DNA from: Nocardioides sp.
GTDB lineage: Bacteria; Actinomycetota; Actinomycetes; Propionibacteriales; Nocardioidaceae
Length of the DNA: 34,161 nucleotides
Reading direction: 5' to 3'
Assembly: GCA_003519585.1 (NCBI GenBank)
Contig: DOWL01000134.1
Span: 1-34,161 of the forward strand
The notes below the pieces were generated by a model. That model was given only the letters and a program-made list of their open reading frames with translations. It was not told the DNA's origin and did not search any database. Each line of letters opens with the position of its first letter. The stretch's first letter is position 1. A program made the translations under genes and the position numbers. Of this stretch, positions 1 to 7,474 are shown piece after piece.

Positions 1-454
1 TCCCGGCCCCGACGACGAGGACGTGGAACTCGTCCAACGCGGCCGCGCCCGGCTGCTCCCGCCAGGCCACACCGCGAGCGTAGGGATCGGTGGCCAACTG
101 CTCGTGCCAGATGCCCATCTCGTCAGGATCGATGTCGAATCCAGCGGTGAGCCGAAGACTCTCCTGGAGCCGGTCCGGATCGCCGATCGACAGCTGCGGT
201 GCACCTCGATCTCGGTACGACCTGAGGAACTCCGAGGTCTTGGCGTACACCACCTCGAGCTCGGCCTCGTCGACCAGCGCGCTCACCTCTAGGAAGCCGG
301 CGACGACGTCCTGCGTCTTGGTCGCGGCCAGCGCCGCGTCGCCGGTGAGCTGGTAGACGAGGCCACGCAACACCATCGGATCGGCGCATCGCACCGCCCG
401 GTCGATGTGATCGTCGGTGGCATCGAGTAGCTCGTTGCGGTCGCCGTCAGGCAT
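1..454 (-). CDS. Flavin-containing Baeyer-Villiger monooxygenase, N-terminal part (cut by window edge)
   Basis: Only the first 151 codons are present; the gene runs off the left edge. The start is ATG at 454 and overlaps the stop of the upstream esterase gene by 8 bases, which suggests translational coupling. Residues 1 to about 140 form the helical N-terminal extension seen in 4-hydroxyacetophenone monooxygenase-type BVMOs (segments LLDATD, DPMVLRGLVYQLTGD). It is followed by a beta strand, VLVVGAG, that opens the FAD-binding Rossmann fold exactly at the window edge. Enzymes of this type use FAD, NADPH and oxygen to insert oxygen next to a ketone, giving an ester or lactone. The neighbouring esterase and SDR are the usual partners. 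Family assignment rests on the extension and the start of the FAD motif; the BVMO fingerprint itself is outside the window, so a related N-hydroxylating flavoprotein remains possible. Confidence 0.8.
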   Translation of the reverse strand, partial: MPDGDRNELLDATDDHIDRAVRCADPMVLRGLVYQLTGDAALAATKTQDVVAGFLEVSALVDEAELEVVYAKTSEFLRSYRDRGAPQLSIGDPDRLQESLRLTAGFDIDPDEMGIWHEQLATDPYARGVAWREQPGAAALDEFHVLVVGAG

Positions 455-1415
455 GGGCCTGCTCCTCGCTTTCTCGGTCAGCCGGCGCGGACGCCGGCTC
501 GTTGAGCGCCCGGTCGAGCGCGCTGATCAAGAGCTCCACGGCTCGTCGCGCAACGGCCGATCCAGGCGCGAGCACCCGGAATCCGTGCACCGTTCCGGGC
601 CAGCAGTGCAGCTCGACGAGACCTCCGGAGGCGAGCAGCAGGCGTGCGAAGTCGAGGCCCTCGTCGCGCAGGCAGTCGAGCTGGTTGACGGTGACGTAGG
701 CCTCCGGAAGGCCACTCAGATCGGTCTGCCGCGCAGGTGCCGCGATCGGCGACGGTTCGCCGGATCCGCCGCGGAGGTAGTACTCCCAGCTCAGGACTGC
801 CTGATCGCGCTTCCAGGTCACGTTGGCGTGTGCCTGGTTCATCGACGGTGTGCCGAGACGGTCGTCCAACTCAGGCTCGAGGAGGCAGAGCATCCGGATC
901 GGTGGACCACCCTGCTCCCGTGCCATCAGCGCCACCGAAGCCGCGAGACCGCCGCCCGCACTCTCGCAGACCACCGCGACCCGAGCGGTGTCGACGTCGA
1001 GGCCGCCGCCCCCGCCGGCGAGCCACACCAGCGCGCCATAGCCGTCGTTGACCGCGGCCGGGAACGGGTGCTCCGGCGCTAGCCGGTAGTCCACGGCCAC
1101 CACCACAGCGTCGAGCCGTCGCGCGAGCTCGACGTTGAACGCGAGGTCGAGCTCTGCCGAACCGACCGCGAAGCCTCCACTGTGGAAGGTGACGAGTGCA
1201 GCTCGTCGCGGACGCGCTTCGCGCGGACGCACGACCTGGATCTCTACGTCGGGTTCGCCGGCCAGACCGGGCACGGAGTGGCGCTCGATCACGATGCCGT
1301 TCAGGTCGGGCTCGAGACTCGCGGCCAGTTCATCGAGTACGGCGCGGGTCGACGCCAGATCGACGAACGAGAACTCTGGGAGGGTCTCGACGATAGGAAT
1401 CAGTTCGGGGTCCAC
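447..1415 (-). CDS. HSL-family alpha/beta hydrolase (esterase/lactonase)
   Basis: A protein of 322 aa in the hormone-sensitive-lipase family. It probably hydrolyses the ester or lactone made by the adjacent BVMO. The GTG start at 1415 is chosen because AGAGGA lies five bases upstream; the frame stays open further upstream but the added residues do not look coding. The oxyanion motif, normally HGGG, reads HSGG (residues 78-81). The nucleophile elbow, normally GDSAGG, reads CESAGG with Ser152, so the first glycine is replaced by cysteine. Asp247 (NQLDCLRD) and His277 (GTVHGF) complete the triad. The DYRLAPEHPFPAA segment (109-121) is typical of the family. Its stop overlaps the BVMO start. Membership is clear; the substrate is inferred from context only. 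Confidence 0.88.
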   Translation of the reverse strand: MDPELIPIVETLPEFSFVDLASTRAVLDELAASLEPDLNGIVIERHSVPGLAGEPDVEIQVVRPREARPRRAALVTFHSGGFAVGSAELDLAFNVELARRLDAVVVAVDYRLAPEHPFPAAVNDGYGALVWLAGGGGGLDVDTARVAVVCESAGGGLAASVALMAREQGGPPIRMLCLLEPELDDRLGTPSMNQAHANVTWKRDQAVLSWEYYLRGGSGEPSPIAAPARQTDLSGLPEAYVTVNQLDCLRDEGLDFARLLLASGGLVELHCWPGTVHGFRVLAPGSAVARRAVELLISALDRALNEPASAPADRESEEQAHA

Positions 1416-1509
1416 GGGCGTCCTCTGCACGGTTCGCGAATGCCTGGGCCGGCCAGGTCTGCTGAGTGGGGCGGAAGTCGGGTGAGCGCCGGTCCTGCCG
1501 GCGGGCTCG

Positions 1510-2346
1510 TCAGTTGCGTTCGTGGAAGCCGGCGTCGACCGGCAGGCACGAACCAGTGATGAACCTGCCTTCGTCACTGGCGAGGAAGACGACTGCGTTC
1601 GAGATGTCCTCGGGCTGCACCCAGGGCACGGGAAGCAGGGAGGTCGAGGCGGACATCGCCGCGAACTCCTCCTGGGTGGGCTGCGAATCCGCGTCGGGGA
1701 CGAAGAGGCGGTACACCTCGTCGTTCTGGGCCATGGGGGTGAAGACCGAGGTCGGGTGGATCGTGTTGACCCGAATCGAGTGCTGCCCGAGTTCGTTGGC
1801 CAGGACGCGCATGAGGCCGACGACGGCGTGCTTGCTCGACGCGTAGTGCGCGTGGAAGCTGAAGCCTTTGCGTCCGGCAGTCGAGCTGGTGAGGATGATC
1901 GAGCCGCCGGTGCCCTGCGCCACCATGATCGCGGCGGCGACCCGACAGGTACGGAACACACCGTGCTGGTTGACGTCGATCACGTCCAAGTAGGTCTCAT
2001 CCGACATCTCCAAGAACGGGGCATGCGACCAGACGCCCGCATTGGCCACGATGACGTCGAGCCGACCAAGCTCCGCGGCCGCGCCAGGCACGAACTCGGC
2101 GAGCTCGGTGGTGGAACGGACGTCGACCTTGTCGAAGACGATCCGGCGGCCGGTCGCCTCGACCAGGCTCGCGGTCTCCTTGAGGTCCTCCCAGGTACCC
2201 ATCGGGTAGGGGATCGACTCGATCTGGTCACAGAGATCGAGAGCGATGATGTCCGCGCCCTCCTCCGCGAGACGGACGGCGTGCGAGCGGCCCTGACCGC
2301 GCGCCGCGCCGGTCACCAGGGCCACCTTTCCCTGTAGACGGTTCAT
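1510..2346 (-). CDS. Mycofactocin-coupled short-chain dehydrogenase/reductase
   Basis: A protein of 278 aa. TGAARGQGRSHAVRLAEEGAD (residues 12-32) contains the dinucleotide site. It is followed by the long insertion LDLCDQIESIPY...DLKETASLVEATGRRIV (36-70), a hallmark of the carveol-dehydrogenase-like SDRs that hold NAD tightly and pass electrons to mycofactocin. The catalytic residues are Ser155, Tyr168 and Lys172 (HYASSK). The expected reaction is oxidation of a secondary alcohol to a ketone, feeding the BVMO. The ATG at 2346 is preceded by GGAAGGGAG about ten bases upstream. Mycofactocin biosynthesis genes are not in this window, so cofactor dependence is inferred from the insertion. The gap to the esterase start is 94 bases and that to the upstream chimera gene is 99 bases. 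Confidence 0.9.
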   Translation of the reverse strand: MNRLQGKVALVTGAARGQGRSHAVRLAEEGADIIALDLCDQIESIPYPMGTWEDLKETASLVEATGRRIVFDKVDVRSTTELAEFVPGAAAELGRLDVIVANAGVWSHAPFLEMSDETYLDVIDVNQHGVFRTCRVAAAIMVAQGTGGSIILTSSTAGRKGFSFHAHYASSKHAVVGLMRVLANELGQHSIRVNTIHPTSVFTPMAQNDEVYRLFVPDADSQPTQEEFAAMSASTSLLPVPWVQPEDISNAVVFLASDEGRFITGSCLPVDAGFHERN

Positions 2347-2445
2347 CTCTTGAACACTCCCTTCCAACGGTTGCGACTGTCGTGTCGAGGGCCACTCGAG
2401 GGCGAGAATGCGATCGCAACTCAACCTGATCCGGCGGCCGTGGCT

Positions 2446-3771
2446 CTAGCTCAGTACGAGTTCCCCGGCCGGCCCGGAACGCCAGTCGGCCATCAGCTCC
2501 CAGAAGTCGATCGCGCTACCCGGGAAGCGGCCGGCCGTCCGGCCGTGTGGGTTGTCCACGTTGCCTTGGTTGTTCAGCCGGCTCGGGATGCACTGATCCC
2601 AGAACGCGCGGTCATCCATCGCCCGATCCGCGACCAGCCGCTCGTACCACGCCTCGGCCTCGAGACTCACGTCGATGCGGCTGGCGCCGGCAGCACGCAT
2701 CCGGTCGACCAGGAACGCGAGGTGCTCGGTCTGGTGGTGGATCGCGTGGTTGTAGTTGTTGCCCAGTCCAGTCTGGGTCAGACCCATGAAGAGCCGCATC
2801 GCGTTGCCTCGCGCCACGGCCTCGGCTGCGGCGTCGTCCAGGTCTCGGACCGGCGAGAGGATGGACACCCCGGCGCGCTCCGTCGGCGTCGCGCCGTAGT
2901 CCGAACCAAGCAGCACTCGATCGGCGCCCATCACGTCGACGAGGTAGCGAAGGGCCGGCGCGGTCAGGAGCACCGAGTCGAAGTACATCGTGCGCAGGAC
3001 CTCGGACGGCAGCCGCCGAGCTCCGTCGCCCAGATCGTTGTCGAAGCGCCCGGTCTGGTACGGCAGCAGCCCACCCCCGTGGACGTTCACGAGCTTCAGT
3101 CCGGGGAAGCGATCGAGGACGCCGGTGACGATCAGCTCCGCGGTGACGAGACTCGTCTCGACATGCCTGGCGAACAGCCCACGAAGGCTGGGGTACTCGG
3201 CGAGCAGGGCGGCGGCCGGTGACCGGGTGGTCGCGTGCAGGATCACCGGCACGTCAAGCTCCACCGCGACCGACCAGAGCGCGTCGAACCCGCGGTCGGC
3301 CAGCCGGCCGTCCGGAAGCGTGCACGGGAGCATCACCCCCCGCATGCCGAGCTCACCGATCGCGCGACGGAGCTCGACCGCAGCCGCCTCGGGGTCACGC
3401 AGGTGCAGGGTCGCGTGTGCGGACAGTCGAGCGTCGGCCGCGACTGCAGCGGCGAGGTGATCGTTGAGCAGCGTCACCCATCGAGCTCCGTCGGCGGCAG
3501 CGAGCTCCTGGCCCTGAACGTCGAGCCACGGGGCGACCACCTGATGACCGACCCCCTGTGCATCCATCCACGCACCACGGAGCGGACCGTCGATCATGGC
3601 TCCGCGCACCGGGCGGAGTACGAGCCCGCGCGGCAGGGTGACGACATAGCCGTCGTCGCTGGACGCGACTGCGACGCCACGCGGGGCAGAGCCTGCCACG
3701 TCCTCGAGGAACGACCGGGGGACACAGTGCCCGTGGACGTCGATCGCACGGTGGCCGGCGGTCGATGTCAT
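2446..3771 (-). CDS. Amidohydrolase (ACMSD-like) fused in frame to a BVMO C-terminal tail
   Basis: A protein of 441 aa with two unrelated parts. Residues 1 to about 328 are an amidohydrolase-2 (ACMSD/decarboxylase-type) barrel: DVHGH gives His13 and His15, ILHA gives His179, VNVHGGG gives His231, and LLGSDYG gives Asp291. All metal and catalytic positions are present. It ends with the usual ARGNAMRLF tail. From about residue 329 (MGLTQTGLGNNYNHA) to the end the sequence matches the last 110 residues of class B flavin monooxygenases: QTGL-NYNHAIH-Q-EH, then a CIPS-NNQG segment, then F-ELM-DWR. The join falls in LFMG near position 2790, where both families have a similar LF-MG stretch. No FAD or NADPH site is present, so only the amidohydrolase part can be catalytic. 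The start lies four bases after the Crp stop, so the two genes are probably co-transcribed. The BVMO identity of the tail is from my knowledge of the family. Confidence 0.8.
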   Translation of the reverse strand: MTSTAGHRAIDVHGHCVPRSFLEDVAGSAPRGVAVASSDDGYVVTLPRGLVLRPVRGAMIDGPLRGAWMDAQGVGHQVVAPWLDVQGQELAAADGARWVTLLNDHLAAAVAADARLSAHATLHLRDPEAAAVELRRAIGELGMRGVMLPCTLPDGRLADRGFDALWSVAVELDVPVILHATTRSPAAALLAEYPSLRGLFARHVETSLVTAELIVTGVLDRFPGLKLVNVHGGGLLPYQTGRFDNDLGDGARRLPSEVLRTMYFDSVLLTAPALRYLVDVMGADRVLLGSDYGATPTERAGVSILSPVRDLDDAAAEAVARGNAMRLFMGLTQTGLGNNYNHAIHHQTEHLAFLVDRMRAAGASRIDVSLEAEAWYERLVADRAMDDRAFWDQCIPSRLNNQGNVDNPHGRTAGRFPGSAIDFWELMADWRSGPAGELVLS

Positions 3772-3775
3772 GGCG

Positions 3776-4504
3776 CTACTGGGGACGGCCCTCGTTGACC
3801 AGCGCTTTCATGTCCAGGATCTCGAGCCGCCGGCCGGAGTAGCGCACGATGTCGCGGGAACGGAGCTGGCCGATCGCGCGGGTGACGACCTCCCGAACAG
3901 TGCCGACGGCATCGGCGATCTCCTGCTGTGAGAGCCAGACGGTCGGGAGTCCGGTCTCGGGGTCAGGCACCGCAAGCTCGGCGATGTGCTCGGCGATCCT
4001 GGTCGAGGTGTCGGAGAAGACGCTGGACTCCAAGCTGCTCGTGCGCAGCGTGATCACCCGAGCGAGCTCACGCGACAGCGCGAGCGCGACGGCCGGGTTC
4101 TTCTTGACAGCCGCCATGAACTTGGCGCCTCGGAAGGTCAGCACGCTCGAGGGAACCAGCGCTTGGTACTTGATCCGGGGCTCGAAGGTGGACTGCTCGG
4201 TGAGCGTGCGGACCAGTCCCCAGGTGTCCCCGGTGTGGAGGTACTGCACGGTCGCTTGTCGCCCCTTGGGGCTGCCCAGGTAGCCGCGGAACGAACCCTC
4301 GACGACCAGGCTCACCGGGTAGGGCTCCTGCATCCAGCGGAAGTCATGCTCCTGCACCAAGTGGCCGGGAGCGAACGTCGAGAACACGGCGTCGGAGAGC
4401 AGGTCAGCCCGGAAGTCGGTGCCGGGGACAGTGCCCAGGAAGCTTCGCTCCCAGGCCCTCAGCACGGCCGGGTCGAGCTCGTGGAGCCCGCTCGTGGACG
4501 TCAT
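3776..4504 (-). CDS. Crp/Fnr-family transcriptional regulator
   Basis: A protein of 242 aa with an N-terminal cyclic-nucleotide-binding-like beta barrel (about 40-130), a long dimerisation helix (135-172) and a C-terminal winged helix (188-235). The recognition helix GTVREVVTRAIGQL aligns with the E. coli CRP helix, and Arg204, Glu205 and Arg209 occupy the three positions that contact GTGA half-sites. The cAMP pocket signature (GE...RSA) is not recognisable around YLHTGDTWG (89-96), and there is no Fnr-type cysteine cluster, so the effector is probably another small molecule. The ATG at 4504 has GGAGAGG four bases upstream. It is the likely local regulator and a candidate reader of the TGTGAG-N4-GTCACC elements described below. 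That link is inference; a global Crp/GlxR orthologue could use the same sites. Confidence 0.9.
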   Translation of the reverse strand: MTSTSGLHELDPAVLRAWERSFLGTVPGTDFRADLLSDAVFSTFAPGHLVQEHDFRWMQEPYPVSLVVEGSFRGYLGSPKGRQATVQYLHTGDTWGLVRTLTEQSTFEPRIKYQALVPSSVLTFRGAKFMAAVKKNPAVALALSRELARVITLRTSSLESSVFSDTSTRIAEHIAELAVPDPETGLPTVWLSQQEIADAVGTVREVVTRAIGQLRSRDIVRYSGRRLEILDMKALVNEGRPQ

Positions 4505-4604
4505 GGGACCTCTCCGAACGTTGGTGCTTGGAGCATAGCCGCCACGTTCTACCGGTCCTGGCCAGGAGGGTGCGCCGAGACCCCGGGGATCCCGACGGAC
4601 CGAC

Positions 4605-5762
4605 TCACTGCGCGACTGCGACACCGAGCTCGTGCAGCCGCGGCTGCACCTCCGTCGCGTACAGCTCGAGGCTGCGCACTGTCTCGGCGTACTCCATGGG
4701 GCCGGCGTGGCCCATCATCAGGACGTGGCCGAAGCCGCCGACTGCTGCGTGGAAGCTGGCGATCTGCTCGACCACTTGGTCAGGGGTGCCGGCGAACAGG
4801 ACGCCGTTCTCGGTCATCCATTCGAACGACTGCCCCTTCGCCTGTCGGGCCTGCGGCACGGGCGCCGCAGCCGACCCCGCCGCCGCGGCCCGTTTGGGTG
4901 GGCTGTAGCCCGGCGGGTTGGCGAGGTGAGGCGGGACCTTGTTGGCATCGAAGTACCACCGCAGCTTGAGCGCACCCTCGCGCGCGGCCGCCTCGGTGTC
5001 CGCGACGAACACCTGGACCCCGTAGCCGAGCCGATCGTCAGGCGCGGTGGCCCCGCCATGGCTTTCGGCATAGACGCGTCGATACTCGTCGAACAAGCCC
5101 CTCGCGACCGTCGGGCCGGTGACGAACGCCGCCATGGTGTGGCCGTGTCTCGCGATCTCCGGGACGCTGGTGAGGCTGGTGCCGGTCACCCAGACCGGGG
5201 GGCGTGGCTGTTGGTAGGGGCGCGGCCAGATGTTGACGTGCCGGTAGTGCCAGTTGCCCTCCCAGCTGAACGGACCGTCGTGGGTCTCCCACGCCTTGAG
5301 GATCAGGTCGTGTGCCTCCCACATCCGGTCGTGCATCCCGGTCGGGCGACTGTTGGCCGGAAGCACCTCGAACGGCACGCCCCGCACGAAGCCGACCTCG
5401 AGGCGACCCTTCGACAGGTTGTCGATCAGCGCCATCTCCTCCGCGACCCGGAGCGGATCTCGCCGGTTGGCGATCGGGTTGCCCAGGATCAAGATCCGCG
5501 CGTTCTGCGTCGTACGCGCGAGGATCGAGGCCAGCAGCGGCACCGCTGGCACCAGGCACGTGGCCGTCTGGTGGTGCTCGTTGGTCATGATGTTCAGGCC
5601 GAGCTCATCGGCGGCCTGCCACAGGTCGAGGTAGACGTCGTAGAGCTCGGCGCCTCGTCGCGGATCGTAGAGCGAGTTGGGCAGGGACACGCGGATCGAG
5701 TCGTAGCTCTCCGGGTCCGGGAGGTCCGGGTAGGGGCACTCACTGAAGAACCAGGTCTTCAT
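4605..5762 (-). CDS. LLM-class flavin-dependent oxidoreductase (luciferase-like monooxygenase)
   Basis: A protein of 385 aa with the bacterial luciferase-like TIM barrel: TNEHHQTA near residues 60-67, then ILGNPIANRRDPLRVAEE, GRLEVGFVRG and a WPRPYQQPRPPVWVTG segment. Such enzymes use FMNH2 supplied by a separate flavin reductase, and two candidate reductases lie in this window (18893-19417 and 26767-27945). A low-complexity Ala/Pro-rich insertion (KRAAAAGSAAAPVPQ) lies near residue 300. The ATG at 5762 follows the stop of the upstream hydrolase by one base and has GGAG upstream, so the pair is one operon. A 100-base gap separates its end from the Crp gene. The substrate is unknown; a hydroxylation or Baeyer-Villiger-type oxidation is possible. 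Confidence 0.88.
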   Translation of the reverse strand: MKTWFFSECPYPDLPDPESYDSIRVSLPNSLYDPRRGAELYDVYLDLWQAADELGLNIMTNEHHQTATCLVPAVPLLASILARTTQNARILILGNPIANRRDPLRVAEEMALIDNLSKGRLEVGFVRGVPFEVLPANSRPTGMHDRMWEAHDLILKAWETHDGPFSWEGNWHYRHVNIWPRPYQQPRPPVWVTGTSLTSVPEIARHGHTMAAFVTGPTVARGLFDEYRRVYAESHGGATAPDDRLGYGVQVFVADTEAAAREGALKLRWYFDANKVPPHLANPPGYSPPKRAAAAGSAAAPVPQARQAKGQSFEWMTENGVLFAGTPDQVVEQIASFHAAVGGFGHVLMMGHAGPMEYAETVRSLELYATEVQPRLHELGVAVAQ

Positions 5763-5763
5763 C

Positions 5764-6588
5764 TCAGACCAGCTCCTTCCCGCGCGCCGAGAGGTCGGCG
5801 CTGTCGGCCTCGGTGATGAAGGTGCCGATCGCGGCCGCCGTGGCCCCCGGTTGCTCGATGTCGGGGTAGTGGCCGGCTCTCGAGATGGTCCGCCGCGCGG
5901 CCTGGAGCCGCTCAGCGAGCTGGTCGTAGTATCCGGACGGCGCCAGACCGTCACGCTCGCCGTCGACCACCAGGGTCGGCAGGTCGCGGAGACGAGGCAG
6001 CAGCTTCGGGAGCAAGGGGTTGTGTAGATAGGGCTCCCACACGTAGTGCATGAACGACTCTCTCGTCTGCGCCTTGGCCAACTTGGTGTCCGGGTCGGAG
6101 TCGTCCAGCCAGGGGTCCAGCTCGGGATCCGCGTACAGCGTCTCTCGTACGGCGTGCGGGTTCTCGACCAGGATCTCGGCGAAGCTGCGCTCGTCCCGCC
6201 GGTTGAGCTTGACCCCGACCGGGCTGACGGCCGTGAGCGAGGTCAGCCGGCGCGGCTCCATCACCCCGACCTCCAGGCCCAACCAGGCGCCGAGGGATGT
6301 GCCGACGATCGCCACCCGCTCGAGGTGCAAGGCGTCGAGGAGGTCGAGGAGAACGTAGGCGAGTTGATGTGGCCGGTCAGCACCCGCCAGCCGTTCGGTC
6401 CCTCCGAAACCCGGGATGAAGGGCGTCACGACACGGTGTTCCAACGCCATCGCAGCGGCGAACTCCTTGCTCGCCAACGGACCCTCCTCCCCATGGAGCA
6501 GCAGCACCGCCGGGGCTGAATCGGGCCCCTGTTCGCCGTAGGTGACCTCGGCGTCCCAGCTGTGCACTTTGCGCTGACCGATAGGCAC
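5764..6588 (-). CDS. Alpha/beta-hydrolase fold protein
   Basis: A protein of 274 aa. The nucleophile elbow is GTSLGA with Ser98, the acid is Asp213 (DGERDGLAP) and the base is His240 (RAGHYPD). The oxyanion region is LLLHGEEG (29-36). It lacks a helical lid insertion larger than normal and has no signal peptide, so it is cytoplasmic. The GTG start at 6588 has GAAGAGG five bases upstream. It is the first gene of the block that continues with the LLM monooxygenase one base downstream, so a role in hydrolysing an oxidised product of that enzyme is plausible. A C-C hydrolase, an esterase and a dehalogenase-like enzyme cannot be told apart from the sequence. Confidence 0.85.
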   Translation of the reverse strand: MPIGQRKVHSWDAEVTYGEQGPDSAPAVLLLHGEEGPLASKEFAAAMALEHRVVTPFIPGFGGTERLAGADRPHQLAYVLLDLLDALHLERVAIVGTSLGAWLGLEVGVMEPRRLTSLTAVSPVGVKLNRRDERSFAEILVENPHAVRETLYADPELDPWLDDSDPDTKLAKAQTRESFMHYVWEPYLHNPLLPKLLPRLRDLPTLVVDGERDGLAPSGYYDQLAERLQAARRTISRAGHYPDIEQPGATAAAIGTFITEADSADLSARGKELV

Positions 6589-6727
6589 GGTGACCTCTTC
6601 CGGTAGTGGTGGTCTTCATGACCGCGAACCGCACTGGCCGCGGTACACCTTTCTTGTCCATCGTCATCGGGCGTGGCCGAGGTCGCTACGACCGCCGTCA
6701 CGGGTGGGAGTGAGGTTTGTTACCGGC
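6589..6727. other. Intergenic region upstream of the hydrolase-LLM block
   Basis: These 139 bases separate the end of livF from the GTG of the 5764-6588 hydrolase; both genes are on the minus strand. The region should hold the promoter for the hydrolase operon. A perfect dyad, GGTCG-CTA-CGACC, lies at 6681-6693, and next to it a half-match to the window's shared operator (GTCACG at 6697-6702). No open reading frame with coding character is seen. I could not place a convincing -10/-35 pair. Confidence 0.35.
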
Positions 6728-7474
6728 TCAGCCGGCGGGCACCCCCCGGTCGTTCACGTCGACGTCGTCGATGCCCAGGTAGCCGCGCAGGACGGCGCTC
6801 TCGTCGAGCCCGGAGGCGGGTCCGGCGAAGCCGATCGATCCTCGGTCGAGCAGCACGACCTCGTCGGCCATCTCGATCGCCCGGGACACGTACTGCTCCA
6901 CCAACAGCATCGACACCCCGGTCGCTGCAAGGTGGCGGAGAGTCTGGAAGATCTCGTCCACGAGGTTGGGCGCGAGCCCCATCGACACCTCGTCCAGCAA
7001 CACCAGATCCGGCTTCGCCAGGTAGGCCCGGGCCAGCGCCAGCATCTGCTGCTGCCCGCCGGACATCGTGCCCGCAAGCTGACCGAGCCGGTCCCGCAGG
7101 ACCGGGAACAGCTCGAGCACCTCGTCGGTCGAGACGTCCCGGCGCCCCTGCGGGATCTGCATCCGGAGGTTCTCTCGCACCGTGAGGCCGCGGAAGATCC
7201 CCCGACCTTCCGGGATCAGGCACAGCCCCTGCTTCGCACGCTGGTTCGGAGCGAGCCGGGTCACGTCCACGCCGTTCAGCACCACTGTCCCTCGATCGGG
7301 CCGGATCAGCCCGCTCGCAGTGCGCAGGAGTGTGGTCTTGCCGGCGCCGTTGGGCCCGAGCAAGGCAACGATCGAGCCTCGGGGCACCGAGAGCGAGACG
7401 TCGCGCAGCACCGTCAGCTCGGCGTAGCCCGCGTGGATGTCACGCAGCTCGAGTGCCGGAGTCTGGCCGGTCAT
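6728..7474 (-). CDS. livF: Branched-chain amino acid-type ABC transporter ATPase LivF
   Basis: A protein of 248 aa, the second ATPase of a LivKHMGF-type (HAAT family) importer. Walker A is GPNGAGKTT, the signature is MSGGQQQM, Walker B is LVLLDEVSMGL and the switch region is LLVEQY. EGRGIFRGLTVRENL is characteristic of LivF rather than LivG. The start overlaps the stop of the fused livHMG gene by four bases (ATGA), giving coupled translation. In catabolic clusters such transporters import aromatic or alicyclic carboxylates as often as amino acids, and that use is favoured here by the neighbours. The binding protein is not adjacent; the likely one is at 28093-29349. Confidence 0.95.
   Translation of the reverse strand: MTGQTPALELRDIHAGYAELTVLRDVSLSVPRGSIVALLGPNGAGKTTLLRTASGLIRPDRGTVVLNGVDVTRLAPNQRAKQGLCLIPEGRGIFRGLTVRENLRMQIPQGRRDVSTDEVLELFPVLRDRLGQLAGTMSGGQQQMLALARAYLAKPDLVLLDEVSMGLAPNLVDEIFQTLRHLAATGVSMLLVEQYVSRAIEMADEVVLLDRGSIGFAGPASGLDESAVLRGYLGIDDVDVNDRGVPAG

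Noticed and set aside
417..1082. Long plus-strand open frames opposite the esterase and BVMO genes
   Set aside because: They are mirror frames of clear protein families on the minus strand and contain no recognisable motifs; high GC content keeps such frames open.
2370..2420. Inverted repeat GTTGCGA ... TCGCAAC upstream of the mycofactocin-type SDR
   Set aside because: The 7-base arms are 37 bases apart, so a protein site or terminator is unlikely; it was kept out of the feature list.
4516..4549. GAACGT ... ACGTTC arms upstream of the Crp gene
   Set aside because: The arms are short, far apart and not repeated elsewhere, so chance is a sufficient explanation.
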